Shown here: positions 1 to 6,167 of the stretch, in pieces | How the letters are laid out: each line of letters opens with the position of its first letter | Position numbering within the stretch: position 1 is the first letter of the stretch | From: an uncultured Azospirillum sp. | Lineage (GTDB): Bacteria; Pseudomonadota; Alphaproteobacteria; Azospirillales; Azospirillaceae | DNA: 25,584 nucleotides | NCBI RefSeq assembly: GCF_946480385.1 | Contig: NZ_CAMLJP010000096.1 | Coordinates: forward strand, 1-25,584 | Direction of reading: 5' to 3' | The notes under the pieces: generated by a model | Databases searched by the model: none | What the model was told of the DNA's origin: nothing | What the model saw: the letters and a program-made list of their open reading frames with translations, nothing else | Position numbers and translations under genes: made by a program

Positions 1-15
1 CTCTCTCTCCGACCA
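1..15 (+). tRNA. 3' end of a truncated tRNA-Pro copy (cut by window edge)
   Basis: These 15 bases are identical to the last 15 bases of the complete tRNA-Pro gene at 197-273, including the 3' acceptor strand CTCTCCG, discriminator A and encoded CCA. The identity continues through the downstream terminator. The simplest reading is the end of an upstream tandem copy of the same tRNA gene. A 3'-end remnant left by an integration event would look the same here, because the upstream sequence lies outside the window. Confidence 0.7.
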
Positions 16-55
16 CAAAGACAAGGGCTTCCGGAGAAATCCGGAAGCCCTTCGT
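1..55 (+). repeat. Direct repeat, copy 1 (tRNA 3' end plus terminator)
   Basis: Positions 1-55 match 259-313 exactly: tRNA 3' end, 7-nt spacer, terminator hairpin and the next three bases. The offset is 258 bp, so the probable unit is one tRNA gene plus its terminator and promoter. The left limit of the repeat cannot be seen. Confidence 0.9.
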
Positions 56-60
56 TGTTT
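23..60 (+). terminator. Intrinsic terminator of the upstream tRNA-Pro copy
   Basis: A perfect 13-bp stem (23-35 pairing with 40-52) closes a GAAA tetraloop and is followed by the T-rich tail CGTTGTTT. It begins 8 nt after the encoded CCA. The same hairpin occurs after the complete tRNA at 281-310. Its strength and position fit a rho-independent terminator for a single tRNA transcript. Confidence 0.88.
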
Positions 61-125
61 CAGGGTTCCGTTCGGTATGGCGAAACAGCATGGCAAAAAT
101 GCAGCGTGCAGGCTGTGACTTTGCA

Positions 126-154
126 TTGCGCCGCCGGCCGGAACCGTTTATACA
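126..154 (+). promoter_or_regulatory. Probable sigma-70 promoter of tRNA-Pro
   Basis: TTGCGC (126-131) and TATACA (149-154) are separated by exactly 17 bp and end 42 bp before the mature tRNA. A 7-bp inverted repeat (173-179 with 185-191) lies in the 5' leader and could form a hairpin just ahead of the RNase P site. This is read by eye; no transcription start is known. Confidence 0.5.
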
Positions 155-196
155 CCCGCTCCACCGGCGGACGGCACCGTCCACCGGTGCCATGAT

Positions 197-273
197 CGGA
201 GAGTAGCTCAGCCTGGTAGAGCACTGCTTTCGGGAGGCAGGGGCCGGAGGTTCGAATCCTCTCTCTCCGACCA
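197..273 (+). tRNA. tRNA-Pro (anticodon CGG)
   Basis: The 77-nt sequence folds as a full cloverleaf. The acceptor stem is CGGAGAG/CTCTCCG (197-203 with 263-269). The anticodon stem CTGCT/GGCAG encloses the loop TTCGGGA, giving anticodon CGG. The T arm GGAGG/CCTCT has the loop TTCGAAT. Discriminator A270 and an encoded CCA (271-273) follow. C1-G72 with A73 is the usual bacterial tRNA-Pro identity pattern. It decodes CCG, a common proline codon in a GC-rich genome. A second copy seems to lie just upstream. Confidence 0.96.
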
Positions 274-313
274 CAAAGACAAGGGCTTCCGGAGAAATCC
301 GGAAGCCCTTCGT
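259..313 (+). repeat. Direct repeat, copy 2 (tRNA 3' end plus terminator)
   Basis: Second copy of the exact repeat at 1-55. The sequences diverge immediately after the terminator (TGTTT after copy 1, CATTC after copy 2). Confidence 0.9.
281..313 (+). terminator. Intrinsic terminator of tRNA-Pro
   Basis: A 13-bp stem (281-293 with 298-310) with a GAAA loop, identical to the hairpin at 23-52, begins 8 nt after the tRNA CCA. The tail here (CGTCATTCT) is less T-rich than in the upstream copy. Confidence 0.85.
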
Positions 314-353
314 CATTCTGGACCGGTTCCGTTCGGGCGGCCCGGCCCGTCTG

Positions 354-770
354 TCAGGCAGCGTGCTGCTGTTGCGACATCTGGCTCCGCACATGGTCAC
401 AGGCCTGATCGACCTCCCGTGTGAAGGTGTCGTAATCCACCTGCATGCCGTTCAGGTAGGCGCTCCAGCCCGCGCTGGACTTCGCGTAGTGAACGGCGGC
501 CTCGATCTCGTCCTGTGTCGCGCCGAACAGCTTGGCGAGTGCCGTATGATAGAAGGCGCAGTACCGGCACTTCATGACGGCGGCAATTCCCAGACCGATC
601 AGTTCGCGGTATTTCTGGGGGATCGGTCCATCATCGACCTGCACGGCCTTGAACAGGCGCCATTCGGTTTCGATGGTGGTGTCGGGCAGTTCCTTGAAGA
701 AGGATGGAACCAACCCGAAGATGTCCGTGATCTCCTGATATACGGCTTGGCGATCCGCTTGGCGATCCAT
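354..770 (-). CDS. AhpD-like / carboxymuconolactone decarboxylase-family protein
   Basis: The 138-residue protein belongs to the all-helical AhpD/CMD fold. The segment around residues 56-75 carries Glu56, Cys68, Cys71 and His75 (CRYCAFYH). The Glu-to-first-Cys spacing of 12 matches the catalytic Glu-Cys-Cys-His set of AhpD alkylhydroperoxidase, so a thiol-disulfide or peroxide-reducing role is plausible. The physiological reductant and substrate are unknown. The start at 770 was chosen over an upstream in-frame start at 923 because GGGAGGGG lies just ahead of it and the family homology begins there. It is transcribed alone toward the tRNA locus. A perfect inverted repeat at 852-872 sits in its promoter region and may be an operator. 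The fold is fairly certain; the exact activity is not. Confidence 0.85.
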   Translation of the reverse strand: MDRQADRQAVYQEITDIFGLVPSFFKELPDTTIETEWRLFKAVQVDDGPIPQKYRELIGLGIAAVMKCRYCAFYHTALAKLFGATQDEIEAAVHYAKSSAGWSAYLNGMQVDYDTFTREVDQACDHVRSQMSQQQHAA

Positions 771-839
771 GTGCCCCTCCCTGAGGTGAGGCGTGGGCGT
801 GCCGCGGGATATGCAGGCACGCTCGCGTCGAAGGTGGCC

Positions 840-872
840 ATTATGCGCCGTGAAACGTCGGCTGGACGTTTC
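840..872 (-). promoter_or_regulatory. Promoter with palindromic operator upstream of the AhpD-like gene
   Basis: On the minus strand GAAACGTC-N5-GACGTTTC (852-872) is a perfect 8-bp inverted repeat. It is followed 6 bp later by CATAAT (845-840), a near-consensus -10 element. The palindrome covers the -35 position, which has no good -35 match. This is the expected geometry for a promoter that needs, or is blocked by, a dimeric regulator. The regulator is not encoded next to it. Confidence 0.5.
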
Positions 873-941
873 CATTGTGGCAGATATGCTTTTTAGCCCT
901 TGCCCCGGCGCCGATTCCCTCAAATCCGGACAGACGTCTTC

Positions 942-1742
942 TCACACCGTGCACAGAAACCGCCGATCCGTCCCCTCCAGCACCAGGGCGGTCAGGCGGT
1001 TGGTGGCGTAGGCGCCGGTGTCGATGCCGATGCGGTTGAACAGCAGTTCCGGCTCCGGCGCGATGGTGTGGCCGTGGACGACCACCTTGCCGTGATCGGC
1101 TCGTGACTCCAGGAATGCCTCGCGGATCCACAGCCGGTCCTGGTCCTCCTGCCGGTCGAGCGGGACGCCGGGGCGGACGCCGGCATGGACGAAATGATAG
1201 TCACCGATGGTCAGATGGCAGCGCAGACCGGCCAGGAAGGCACGGTGATGGGCCGGCAGCAGGCTGTTCAGCATCATCTGCGCCTGCTGCAGATGCTCCA
1301 TCGGCGCATCTGGATTGGGGGCGGGGATGCCGTAGCTCTCCAGCGTCGCATCGCCGCCATAGGTCAGCCAGCCGGGGGCGACGCGCAGGTCCGACAGGAA
1401 GCCCAGCATCGTGTCCTCGTGGTTGCCGCGCAGGAACACCGCGCCGAAGGCCGGCGGCAGCCCGCAGGCGAGCCGTTCGATCACCAGCCGGGAATCCGGG
1501 CCGCGGTCGACATAGTCGCCGAGGAAGACGAGGTATTTCAGCAGGTTCGGCGCCTGTTCGGCATCGCGCAGGATCTGGCCCAGCATCTGGTCCAGCAGGT
1601 CGAGCCGGCCATGGATGTCGCCGACCGCATAGACGCGCATGCCGCGCGGCACCGATGCCGGTCCCGCCCGGCCGCCAAAAGCACCGGCCGAGGGAACGCC
1701 CGAAATGGCCTCCGTCCACAGTTTGCGTGCCAAGCTCAACAC
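942..1742 (-). CDS. PPP-family metallophosphatase (serine/threonine phosphatase-like)
   Basis: This 266-residue protein has the full set of metallophosphoesterase signatures: GDIHG (41-45), GDYVDRG (75-81), RGNHE (105-109), HAG (186-188) and HGH (223-225). These supply the Asp/His/Asn ligands of a dinuclear metal centre. Bacterial proteins of this type include PrpA/PrpB-like protein phosphatases and ApaH-like dinucleotide hydrolases. The sequence alone does not decide between a phosphoprotein and a small-molecule substrate. It is predicted to be cytoplasmic, as no signal peptide is seen. The GTG at 1742 gives the longest product; the conserved domain begins near residue 35, so a later start cannot be excluded. 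It follows the TPR-glycosyltransferase gene on the same strand after 99 bp. Confidence 0.88.
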   Translation of the reverse strand: MLSLARKLWTEAISGVPSAGAFGGRAGPASVPRGMRVYAVGDIHGRLDLLDQMLGQILRDAEQAPNLLKYLVFLGDYVDRGPDSRLVIERLACGLPPAFGAVFLRGNHEDTMLGFLSDLRVAPGWLTYGGDATLESYGIPAPNPDAPMEHLQQAQMMLNSLLPAHHRAFLAGLRCHLTIGDYHFVHAGVRPGVPLDRQEDQDRLWIREAFLESRADHGKVVVHGHTIAPEPELLFNRIGIDTGAYATNRLTALVLEGTDRRFLCTV

Positions 1743-1841
1743 GAGATCGGTCTCGAATTCGTCACATCCCGTCCCTTCACCTGTGTCCGGGCCGTTTCCC
1801 CTTCAAGGGGTCCCCGGCGTTGCACCGCATTTGCGCCGCTT

Positions 1842-3302
1842 TCAGTCGAACGGCGATGCCGCCGGTGGCGGAAGGTCGCGCGACGACAGCAGCGGCCGGC
1901 GCAGCCGTCCGGCGGCGATGTCGGCGCGCAGTGTCTCTCCGTCCGCGTTGCGCACGCGCTCCAGCTCCGCCCGGTTGGCCTCGAAGAAGGGGTTCTGCTC
2001 AGACGAGTTCGCCGGCCGGGCATGCTCCAGATGGTAGAGCGGACCCGGCACCCGCTCGACGCCATGGCCCAGCCGGCGGAAGCGCTCGACGATCTCGTCA
2101 TCCTCGAAGCCCCAGGACAGGAAGGCTTCGTTGTAGCCGCCGTTGGCGAGCAGCCGCTCCCGGTCGAAGAAGGCGCCGCCGCCGGGGGAATTGCGGTGCA
2201 TCAGCGGAAAGCGTGGGCAGACGGCGCTCAGCGGCGCCGCCGACAGGGTGTGGCCGAAGCGCAGGACCTCCCGGCCCATGATCCAGAAGAACAGCCCGTT
2301 GTAGGGGAAAACCAACCCGCCGCCCCGCCGCACGGCGTCGCGCGCCAGCACATACTGCACCGGGTCCACCACGATGTCGGTGTCGTGCAGGGCGACGATG
2401 GGTGTGTCGGCCGCCTCGACCATGCGGTTGATGAGGTGGGCCTTGTGGGTAAAGGGTGTGTCGTTGCCGCGCAGATGCAGGTGGCGGCAGCGGGCGGCCA
2501 GTTCGGGGCCGAGCGAGTCCGGCACGTCGCTCGGTCCGTCCTTGTCCTCGCCGATCAGCAGGGTGGCGTCGACATGCTTCAGCAGGAAGCCGACGATCCA
2601 GCGCAGGTTGCGCCTGCGGTCGTCGCTGTCGGCGCGGAACGGGATCAGGATGGTGGTGTCGCGCAGGTCGTGGCGTCCGTCGGGCAGCCGTGCCGCCATC
2701 GCCGCGCGGCGGATGCGGAAGGCCTCCTCCTGCCGGGCCAGCCTTTCCCGCGACAGGTCGTCGGCGGGATTCAGCGCGAGCGCCATCTCATAGAAATGCA
2801 CCGCCGCACCGGACCGGCCCAAATCCGCCTCGATGTCGCCATGCTGGCGCCAGCCGGCGGGATAGTGGGGGTGGCGACCCAGCAGGGTGTCCAGCGCCGC
2901 CAGCGCCTCGTCCAGGCGTCCGGCGCCCTGCAGGGCCTCGCTCAGGTGATATTCGGCGTCGGGAAAATCGGGGCGCAGCGCCAGGGCGCGGCGGTAGGCG
3001 ACGATGGCCTCCTCCGTCCGCAGGGCGCGGTGGTGCAGGGTTCCCAGGTTGAACAGCGCGTCGGCATCGGGCACCCGCTCCACCGAGCGGGTCAGCAGCT
3101 CCAGCGCACGGTCCATATCGCCCCGGCGGCCGGCGATGAAACCCATCCGGTGCAGCGCTTCGGCATTGCCAGGGTCGGCGTCGAGGATGCGGGCATAGAG
3201 CTCCTCCCCCTCGTCCAGGCGCCCGGATTTCAGGTGGTCGAGCGCGATGGCAAGTGCCTCGTCGAGGGTGACGGTCCGGCTGCCGTTGGGCATGAGGGTC
3301 AT
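1842..3302 (-). CDS. TPR-repeat protein fused to a family-2-type glycosyltransferase
   Basis: The 486-residue protein has two parts. Residues about 12-185 are tandem tetratricopeptide repeats (for example AEALHRMGFIAGRRGDMDRA and the following units), a helical protein-binding scaffold. Residues about 216-430 form a GT-A glycosyltransferase domain: the TILIPFR strand, the metal-binding DTD (307-309), and the galactosyltransferase-like segment GGGAFFDRE...GGYNE...WGFEDDE (374-403) typical of the GT2/GT7 C-terminal acceptor region. It probably adds a sugar to a surface glycan or a protein. Donor and acceptor are unknown. The start at 3302 is the first ATG before the TPRs; 3293 is an alternative with slightly better ribosome-binding spacing. 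It diverges from the binding-protein gene at 3418. No other polysaccharide genes are adjacent, so it looks like an isolated transferase. Confidence 0.85.
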   Translation of the reverse strand: MTLMPNGSRTVTLDEALAIALDHLKSGRLDEGEELYARILDADPGNAEALHRMGFIAGRRGDMDRALELLTRSVERVPDADALFNLGTLHHRALRTEEAIVAYRRALALRPDFPDAEYHLSEALQGAGRLDEALAALDTLLGRHPHYPAGWRQHGDIEADLGRSGAAVHFYEMALALNPADDLSRERLARQEEAFRIRRAAMAARLPDGRHDLRDTTILIPFRADSDDRRRNLRWIVGFLLKHVDATLLIGEDKDGPSDVPDSLGPELAARCRHLHLRGNDTPFTHKAHLINRMVEAADTPIVALHDTDIVVDPVQYVLARDAVRRGGGLVFPYNGLFFWIMGREVLRFGHTLSAAPLSAVCPRFPLMHRNSPGGGAFFDRERLLANGGYNEAFLSWGFEDDEIVERFRRLGHGVERVPGPLYHLEHARPANSSEQNPFFEANRAELERVRNADGETLRADIAAGRLRRPLLSSRDLPPPAASPFD

Positions 3303-3417
3303 TCCGTTGCGGATTGAAGAACTTCGGCGATTCCACTTTGACACGGAGGGGGCCGGCGGTGGACTCTTCGGTCGAACCGATCCGCTTTGCGACCAGCCAA
3401 AAGGCATCCGCAGCACC

Positions 3418-4680
3418 ATGACCAACGATCATAAGAAGCGCTCCACCGGAGGACTCGCCCTTTCCCGCCGCACGCTGGGCCAGGCGGCCATCGCCGGCGG
3501 CGTGCTGGCCGGCTTCGGCCGCGCGCCGGTCTTCGCCCAGGACACCACGCTGAAGGTCGGCGTTCTGCTGCCGCGTTCCGGCCTGCTGGCCCAGGCGGGT
3601 CAGGCCTGCCAGCGCGGTGCCGACATCGCGCCGGCGGTGCTGTCCGACCTGGGTTACAAGGTCGAGGTGATGTCGGCGGACACCGAATCGAACGCCGACG
3701 TCGCCCGCTCGCGCACGGAAAAGCTGATCAACGACGGCGCCCATGTCATCGTCGGCGCCTTCGACAGTGGCCAGACCGCCGCCGCCGCCCAGGTCTGCGA
3801 GCAGCGCGGCGTGCCGCTGGTGATGAACATCGCCGCCGCCGACAAGCTGACGGAGCAGGGCTACAAGACCGTCTTCCGCAACTTCCCGACTTCCACCATG
3901 CTGGTGTCGAACGGGATGTCGCTGATGAAGGATCTGTTCGCCGCCACCGGCACCACGCCGAAGACCGCCGTCTTCCTTCATGCCAACGACACCTTCGGCA
4001 TGGCGAACAAGGCCGCCGTCGATGCGCTGTTCCCCAAGCTGGACATGCCGTTCCAGATCCTCGAATCGATCTCCTACGACCCGCGGGCGCAGGATCTGGC
4101 GGTCGAGGTGGCGAAGGCCAAGGCCACCGGCGCCGAGCTTGCCATCGTCACCACCCGCGCCAACGACGCCATCATGATGGTGCGCGAGATGGTGAAGCAG
4201 CGGTGGGAGCCGAAGGGCATCATCTCCCCCGGTTCGCCCGGCCTGTATGACGAACAGTTCTACAAGGTGCTGGGCAAGTACGCCGACTACGCCATCACCA
4301 ACCTGCCCTGGTACGATCCCAAGGCGGCGATGACCAAGCGGGTCGAGACGGCCTTCAAGAAGCAGTTCCCCAACGACCGGTTCGAGGGCTACGCCTTCAA
4401 CGTCGCCTTCACCTTCGAGGCGATCCTGATCGCCGCCGACGCCTTCAAGCGGGCCGGCACGGCGGAGGCCTCGGCGATGCTGGCGGCGCTGCGCCAGACC
4501 AACCTGTCGGACAAGCTGATGGTCGGCCCGGCGATCACCTTCGACGAGAAGGGCCAGAACACCAACCTGATCTCCGCCTGCATCCAGAACCATAAGCTGC
4601 GCCCGACCGTGGTCCTGCCGAAGGCCTCGGCCGAAGCGGAGCCGGTCTTCCCGATGCCGGGCTGGGGCAAGCGGGCGTAA
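3418..4680 (+). CDS. ABC transporter substrate-binding protein, branched-chain amino acid type (LivK-like)
   Basis: This 420-residue periplasmic binding protein is of the type I fold (Peripla_BP_6). Its N-terminus carries a twin-arginine-like signal (SRRTLGQ followed by a hydrophobic stretch, ending AQ near residue 41). The mature part starts LKVGVLLPRSGLLAQAGQ, the usual opening of leucine/amide/urea-binding family proteins, and proceeds through VIVGAFDSGQTAAAAQVCEQRGVP, a typical ligand-pocket segment. The ligand cannot be told from sequence. No permease or ATPase gene is adjacent, so this is an orphan binding protein that must work with a distant transporter or a signalling partner. TTGACA (3338-3343) in the divergent spacer is a good -35, but no convincing -10 follows. 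A palindromic terminator lies just downstream. Confidence 0.9.
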   Translation: MTNDHKKRSTGGLALSRRTLGQAAIAGGVLAGFGRAPVFAQDTTLKVGVLLPRSGLLAQAGQACQRGADIAPAVLSDLGYKVEVMSADTESNADVARSRTEKLINDGAHVIVGAFDSGQTAAAAQVCEQRGVPLVMNIAAADKLTEQGYKTVFRNFPTSTMLVSNGMSLMKDLFAATGTTPKTAVFLHANDTFGMANKAAVDALFPKLDMPFQILESISYDPRAQDLAVEVAKAKATGAELAIVTTRANDAIMMVREMVKQRWEPKGIISPGSPGLYDEQFYKVLGKYADYAITNLPWYDPKAAMTKRVETAFKKQFPNDRFEGYAFNVAFTFEAILIAADAFKRAGTAEASAMLAALRQTNLSDKLMVGPAITFDEKGQNTNLISACIQNHKLRPTVVLPKASAEAEPVFPMPGWGKRA

Positions 4681-4700
4681 CGACGCGCCCCGGAGAACCT

Positions 4701-4722
4701 CCCTCTCCCCTCGGGGAGAGGG
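4701..4722. terminator. Palindromic bidirectional terminator between convergent genes
   Basis: CCCTCTCCCC and GGGGAGAGGG form a 10-bp perfect stem around a TC loop. It sits in the 46-bp gap between the binding-protein gene and the convergent TRIC-type gene. The core resembles the outer arms of the larger palindromic element at 9012-9163, so it may be a minimal member of the same interspersed repeat family. Confidence 0.65.
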
Positions 4723-4726
4723 TCTC

Positions 4727-5350
4727 TCAACTCCCCGGCGCCCGCGGCGCGCTCCAGTTCCGCAGCACGCTCACCACGCGCAGCACGAACACGGCGAGCG
4801 CGCCGACCACCGCGACCGGCACCGGTGGAAGCTCCATCCGCTGGCCGGCAATCACAATCGCGGCCCCCAGCAGCGAAGCCATGGCGTAGATCTCCTCGCG
4901 CAGCACCCGCGGCACCTCGGCCACCAGCAGGTCGCGCACCGCGCCGCCGCCGCAGGCGGTCAGCGCCCCCAGCAGGGCGGCCGGCAACGGGCTCAGCCCA
5001 TAGGACAGCGCCTTGCCGCAGCCGGCGACGGTGAACAGCGCCAGCCCGGCGGCGTCCAGCACCATCACCGGCTTGCCCAATCGGCTGATCGGACGGTGGA
5101 ACAGGAAGGCGGTCACCCCGGCGGCCAGCGCCACCAGCAGATAGCGGTCGTCATGCAGACTGGCCGGCGGCAGCGCGCCGATCAGCACATCGCGCACCAC
5201 GCCGCCCGCCAGCGCCGCGGCCAGCGACAGCACCATCACCCCGAACAGGTCCAGCCGCTTGCGCACCGCCAGCGTGCCGCCGCTCAGCCCGAAGACGAAC
5301 ACGCCGATGAAATCCATCACCGTCAGCAGGTCGGAGAGGTCGGTCGGCAT
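4727..5350 (-). CDS. TRIC / YicG (UPF0126) family membrane protein
   Basis: The 207-residue protein is strongly hydrophobic with about seven membrane segments. It contains the duplicated glycine-rich signature of the trimeric intracellular cation channel family: GGVVRDVLIG in the first half and GGGAVRDLLVAEVP in the second. The N-terminal segment DFIGVFVFGLSGGTLAVRKRLDLFGV is also characteristic. Bacterial TRIC homologues form homotrimeric monovalent-cation channels in the inner membrane. The physiological role in this organism is unknown. The start at 5350 (MPTDLSDLL) matches where family members begin. Upstream in-frame starts at 5371 (ATG) and 5401 (TTG) would add a proline-rich tail, and none has a clear ribosome-binding site. 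It is transcribed alone, convergent with the binding-protein gene. Confidence 0.86.
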   Translation of the reverse strand: MPTDLSDLLTVMDFIGVFVFGLSGGTLAVRKRLDLFGVMVLSLAAALAGGVVRDVLIGALPPASLHDDRYLLVALAAGVTAFLFHRPISRLGKPVMVLDAAGLALFTVAGCGKALSYGLSPLPAALLGALTACGGGAVRDLLVAEVPRVLREEIYAMASLLGAAIVIAGQRMELPPVPVAVVGALAVFVLRVVSVLRNWSAPRAPGS

Positions 5351-5444
5351 CGGAATGGGAATCGGCGGCATTGGGGGGCTCGGCGGAGGGTGTCTGCCCA
5401 ACGATTGAGCACGGCCACCCCCACCGCGCCAAGCGAAACCTCTG

Positions 5445-6005
5445 CTACACCGTGTCGGGCGCCGACAGCCGGATGCTCATCCGCCGGGCCTCCAGCATGA
5501 AGGCGCGGGTCATCTGCAACAGGTCGGTGCGCCAATAGAGCTGGGTCAGCGGCTCGTCCAGGAAGCCTTCCGGCAGCATGGCGTAGCAATAGGTCTCCAC
5601 CACCCGCAGGTCATGGTCCCAGGGATCGACGCCGTCGCGCCAGCCGATGGTCCAGCCGGCATGGCCGGCGCCGATGGCCCAGCGTTCGAAATGCGGGGCG
5701 ATGGTGTTGCTGTCGATCGGGTCCTTCACCGGCACCTGATAGATGGCGACAAAGCGCCAGACATTCAGTTGAAGCCGCATCAGCAGCGAATCGCCGAAGG
5801 CGCCGATGCGATACAGGCAGTCCGGCGAGCCGGGGGCGTGGCTGAAGGTCACCGCCGCCCGCCGCAGTTCGGCCAGCGGCGTGGCGGACGGGGCGTCGCC
5901 CAGTGGCGGCGTCTCGTACTCCACGGCGCGCAGATCCTCGACCACGTCATGGGTCAGCAGGTGGGAAACGCGGCTCTGCGCCTCGGCGATGGTCAGGCGG
6001 GTCAA
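5445..6005 (-). CDS. Conserved-looking hypothetical protein
   Basis: This 186-residue soluble protein belongs to no family I recognise. It has no signal peptide, membrane segment or cofactor motif. It is rich in aromatic residues, especially in its C-terminal half (WAIGAGHAGWTIGWRDGVDPWDHDL, then ETYCYAMLPEGF), which suggests a compact globular domain. A TTG start at 6005 is proposed because AAAGGGA lies about 8 nt upstream. A longer product from a TTG at 6083 would lack such a site and would run toward the copA promoter. It is divergent from copA, so the two share the upstream spacer, but nothing in the protein suggests copper binding (only two Cys, not paired). Confidence 0.65.
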   Translation of the reverse strand: MTRLTIAEAQSRVSHLLTHDVVEDLRAVEYETPPLGDAPSATPLAELRRAAVTFSHAPGSPDCLYRIGAFGDSLLMRLQLNVWRFVAIYQVPVKDPIDSNTIAPHFERWAIGAGHAGWTIGWRDGVDPWDHDLRVVETYCYAMLPEGFLDEPLTQLYWRTDLLQMTRAFMLEARRMSIRLSAPDTV

Positions 6006-6102
6006 GGGGGCGGTCCCTTTCTGCTGGTGGCTAAGGGTCAGGACACGAACGCCCCGTCCGGCGTTTTGTTCATGGACGGGCAAATCTGCGTCGATCGGCC
6101 CC

Positions 6103-6133
6103 TTGACCTTCCAATGACTGGAAGCCCCATATC
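6103..6133 (+). promoter_or_regulatory. CueR-type copper-responsive promoter of copA
   Basis: TTGACC (-35, 6103-6108) and CATATC (-10, 6128-6133) are separated by 19 bp, the over-long spacing that MerR-family activators correct by distorting DNA. The spacer region contains the dyad CTTCCA-N5-TGGAAG (6108-6124). TTGACCTTCC-N6-TGGAAG closely follows the known copA promoter of enterobacteria. The regulator is almost certainly the CueR-like protein encoded at the end of the same operon. Confidence 0.88.
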
Positions 6134-6167
6134 ACTCCATGCCGAGCGGAATTGAAGGAGAAGCGGC

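Noticed and set aside
1..15. tRNA 3' fragment as proof of an integrated element
   Set aside because: No integrase or foreign genes lie between the two copies, and the repeat includes the terminator, so tandem tRNA duplication explains it better.
1742..1755. CGAGA-TCGG-TCTCG hairpin behind the TPR-glycosyltransferase gene
   Set aside because: It has only 5 bp of stem, no T-run, and it overlaps the likely GTG start of the phosphatase gene.
1185..3317. 710-residue plus-strand frame opposite the phosphatase and TPR-glycosyltransferase genes
   Set aside because: It is antisense to two genes with intact motifs, is low-complexity and shows no recognisable domain.
2788..4593. 601-residue minus-strand frame across the divergent spacer
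   Set aside because: It overlaps the LivK-type binding protein on the opposite strand and the TPR gene in another frame, and has no start signal or domain.
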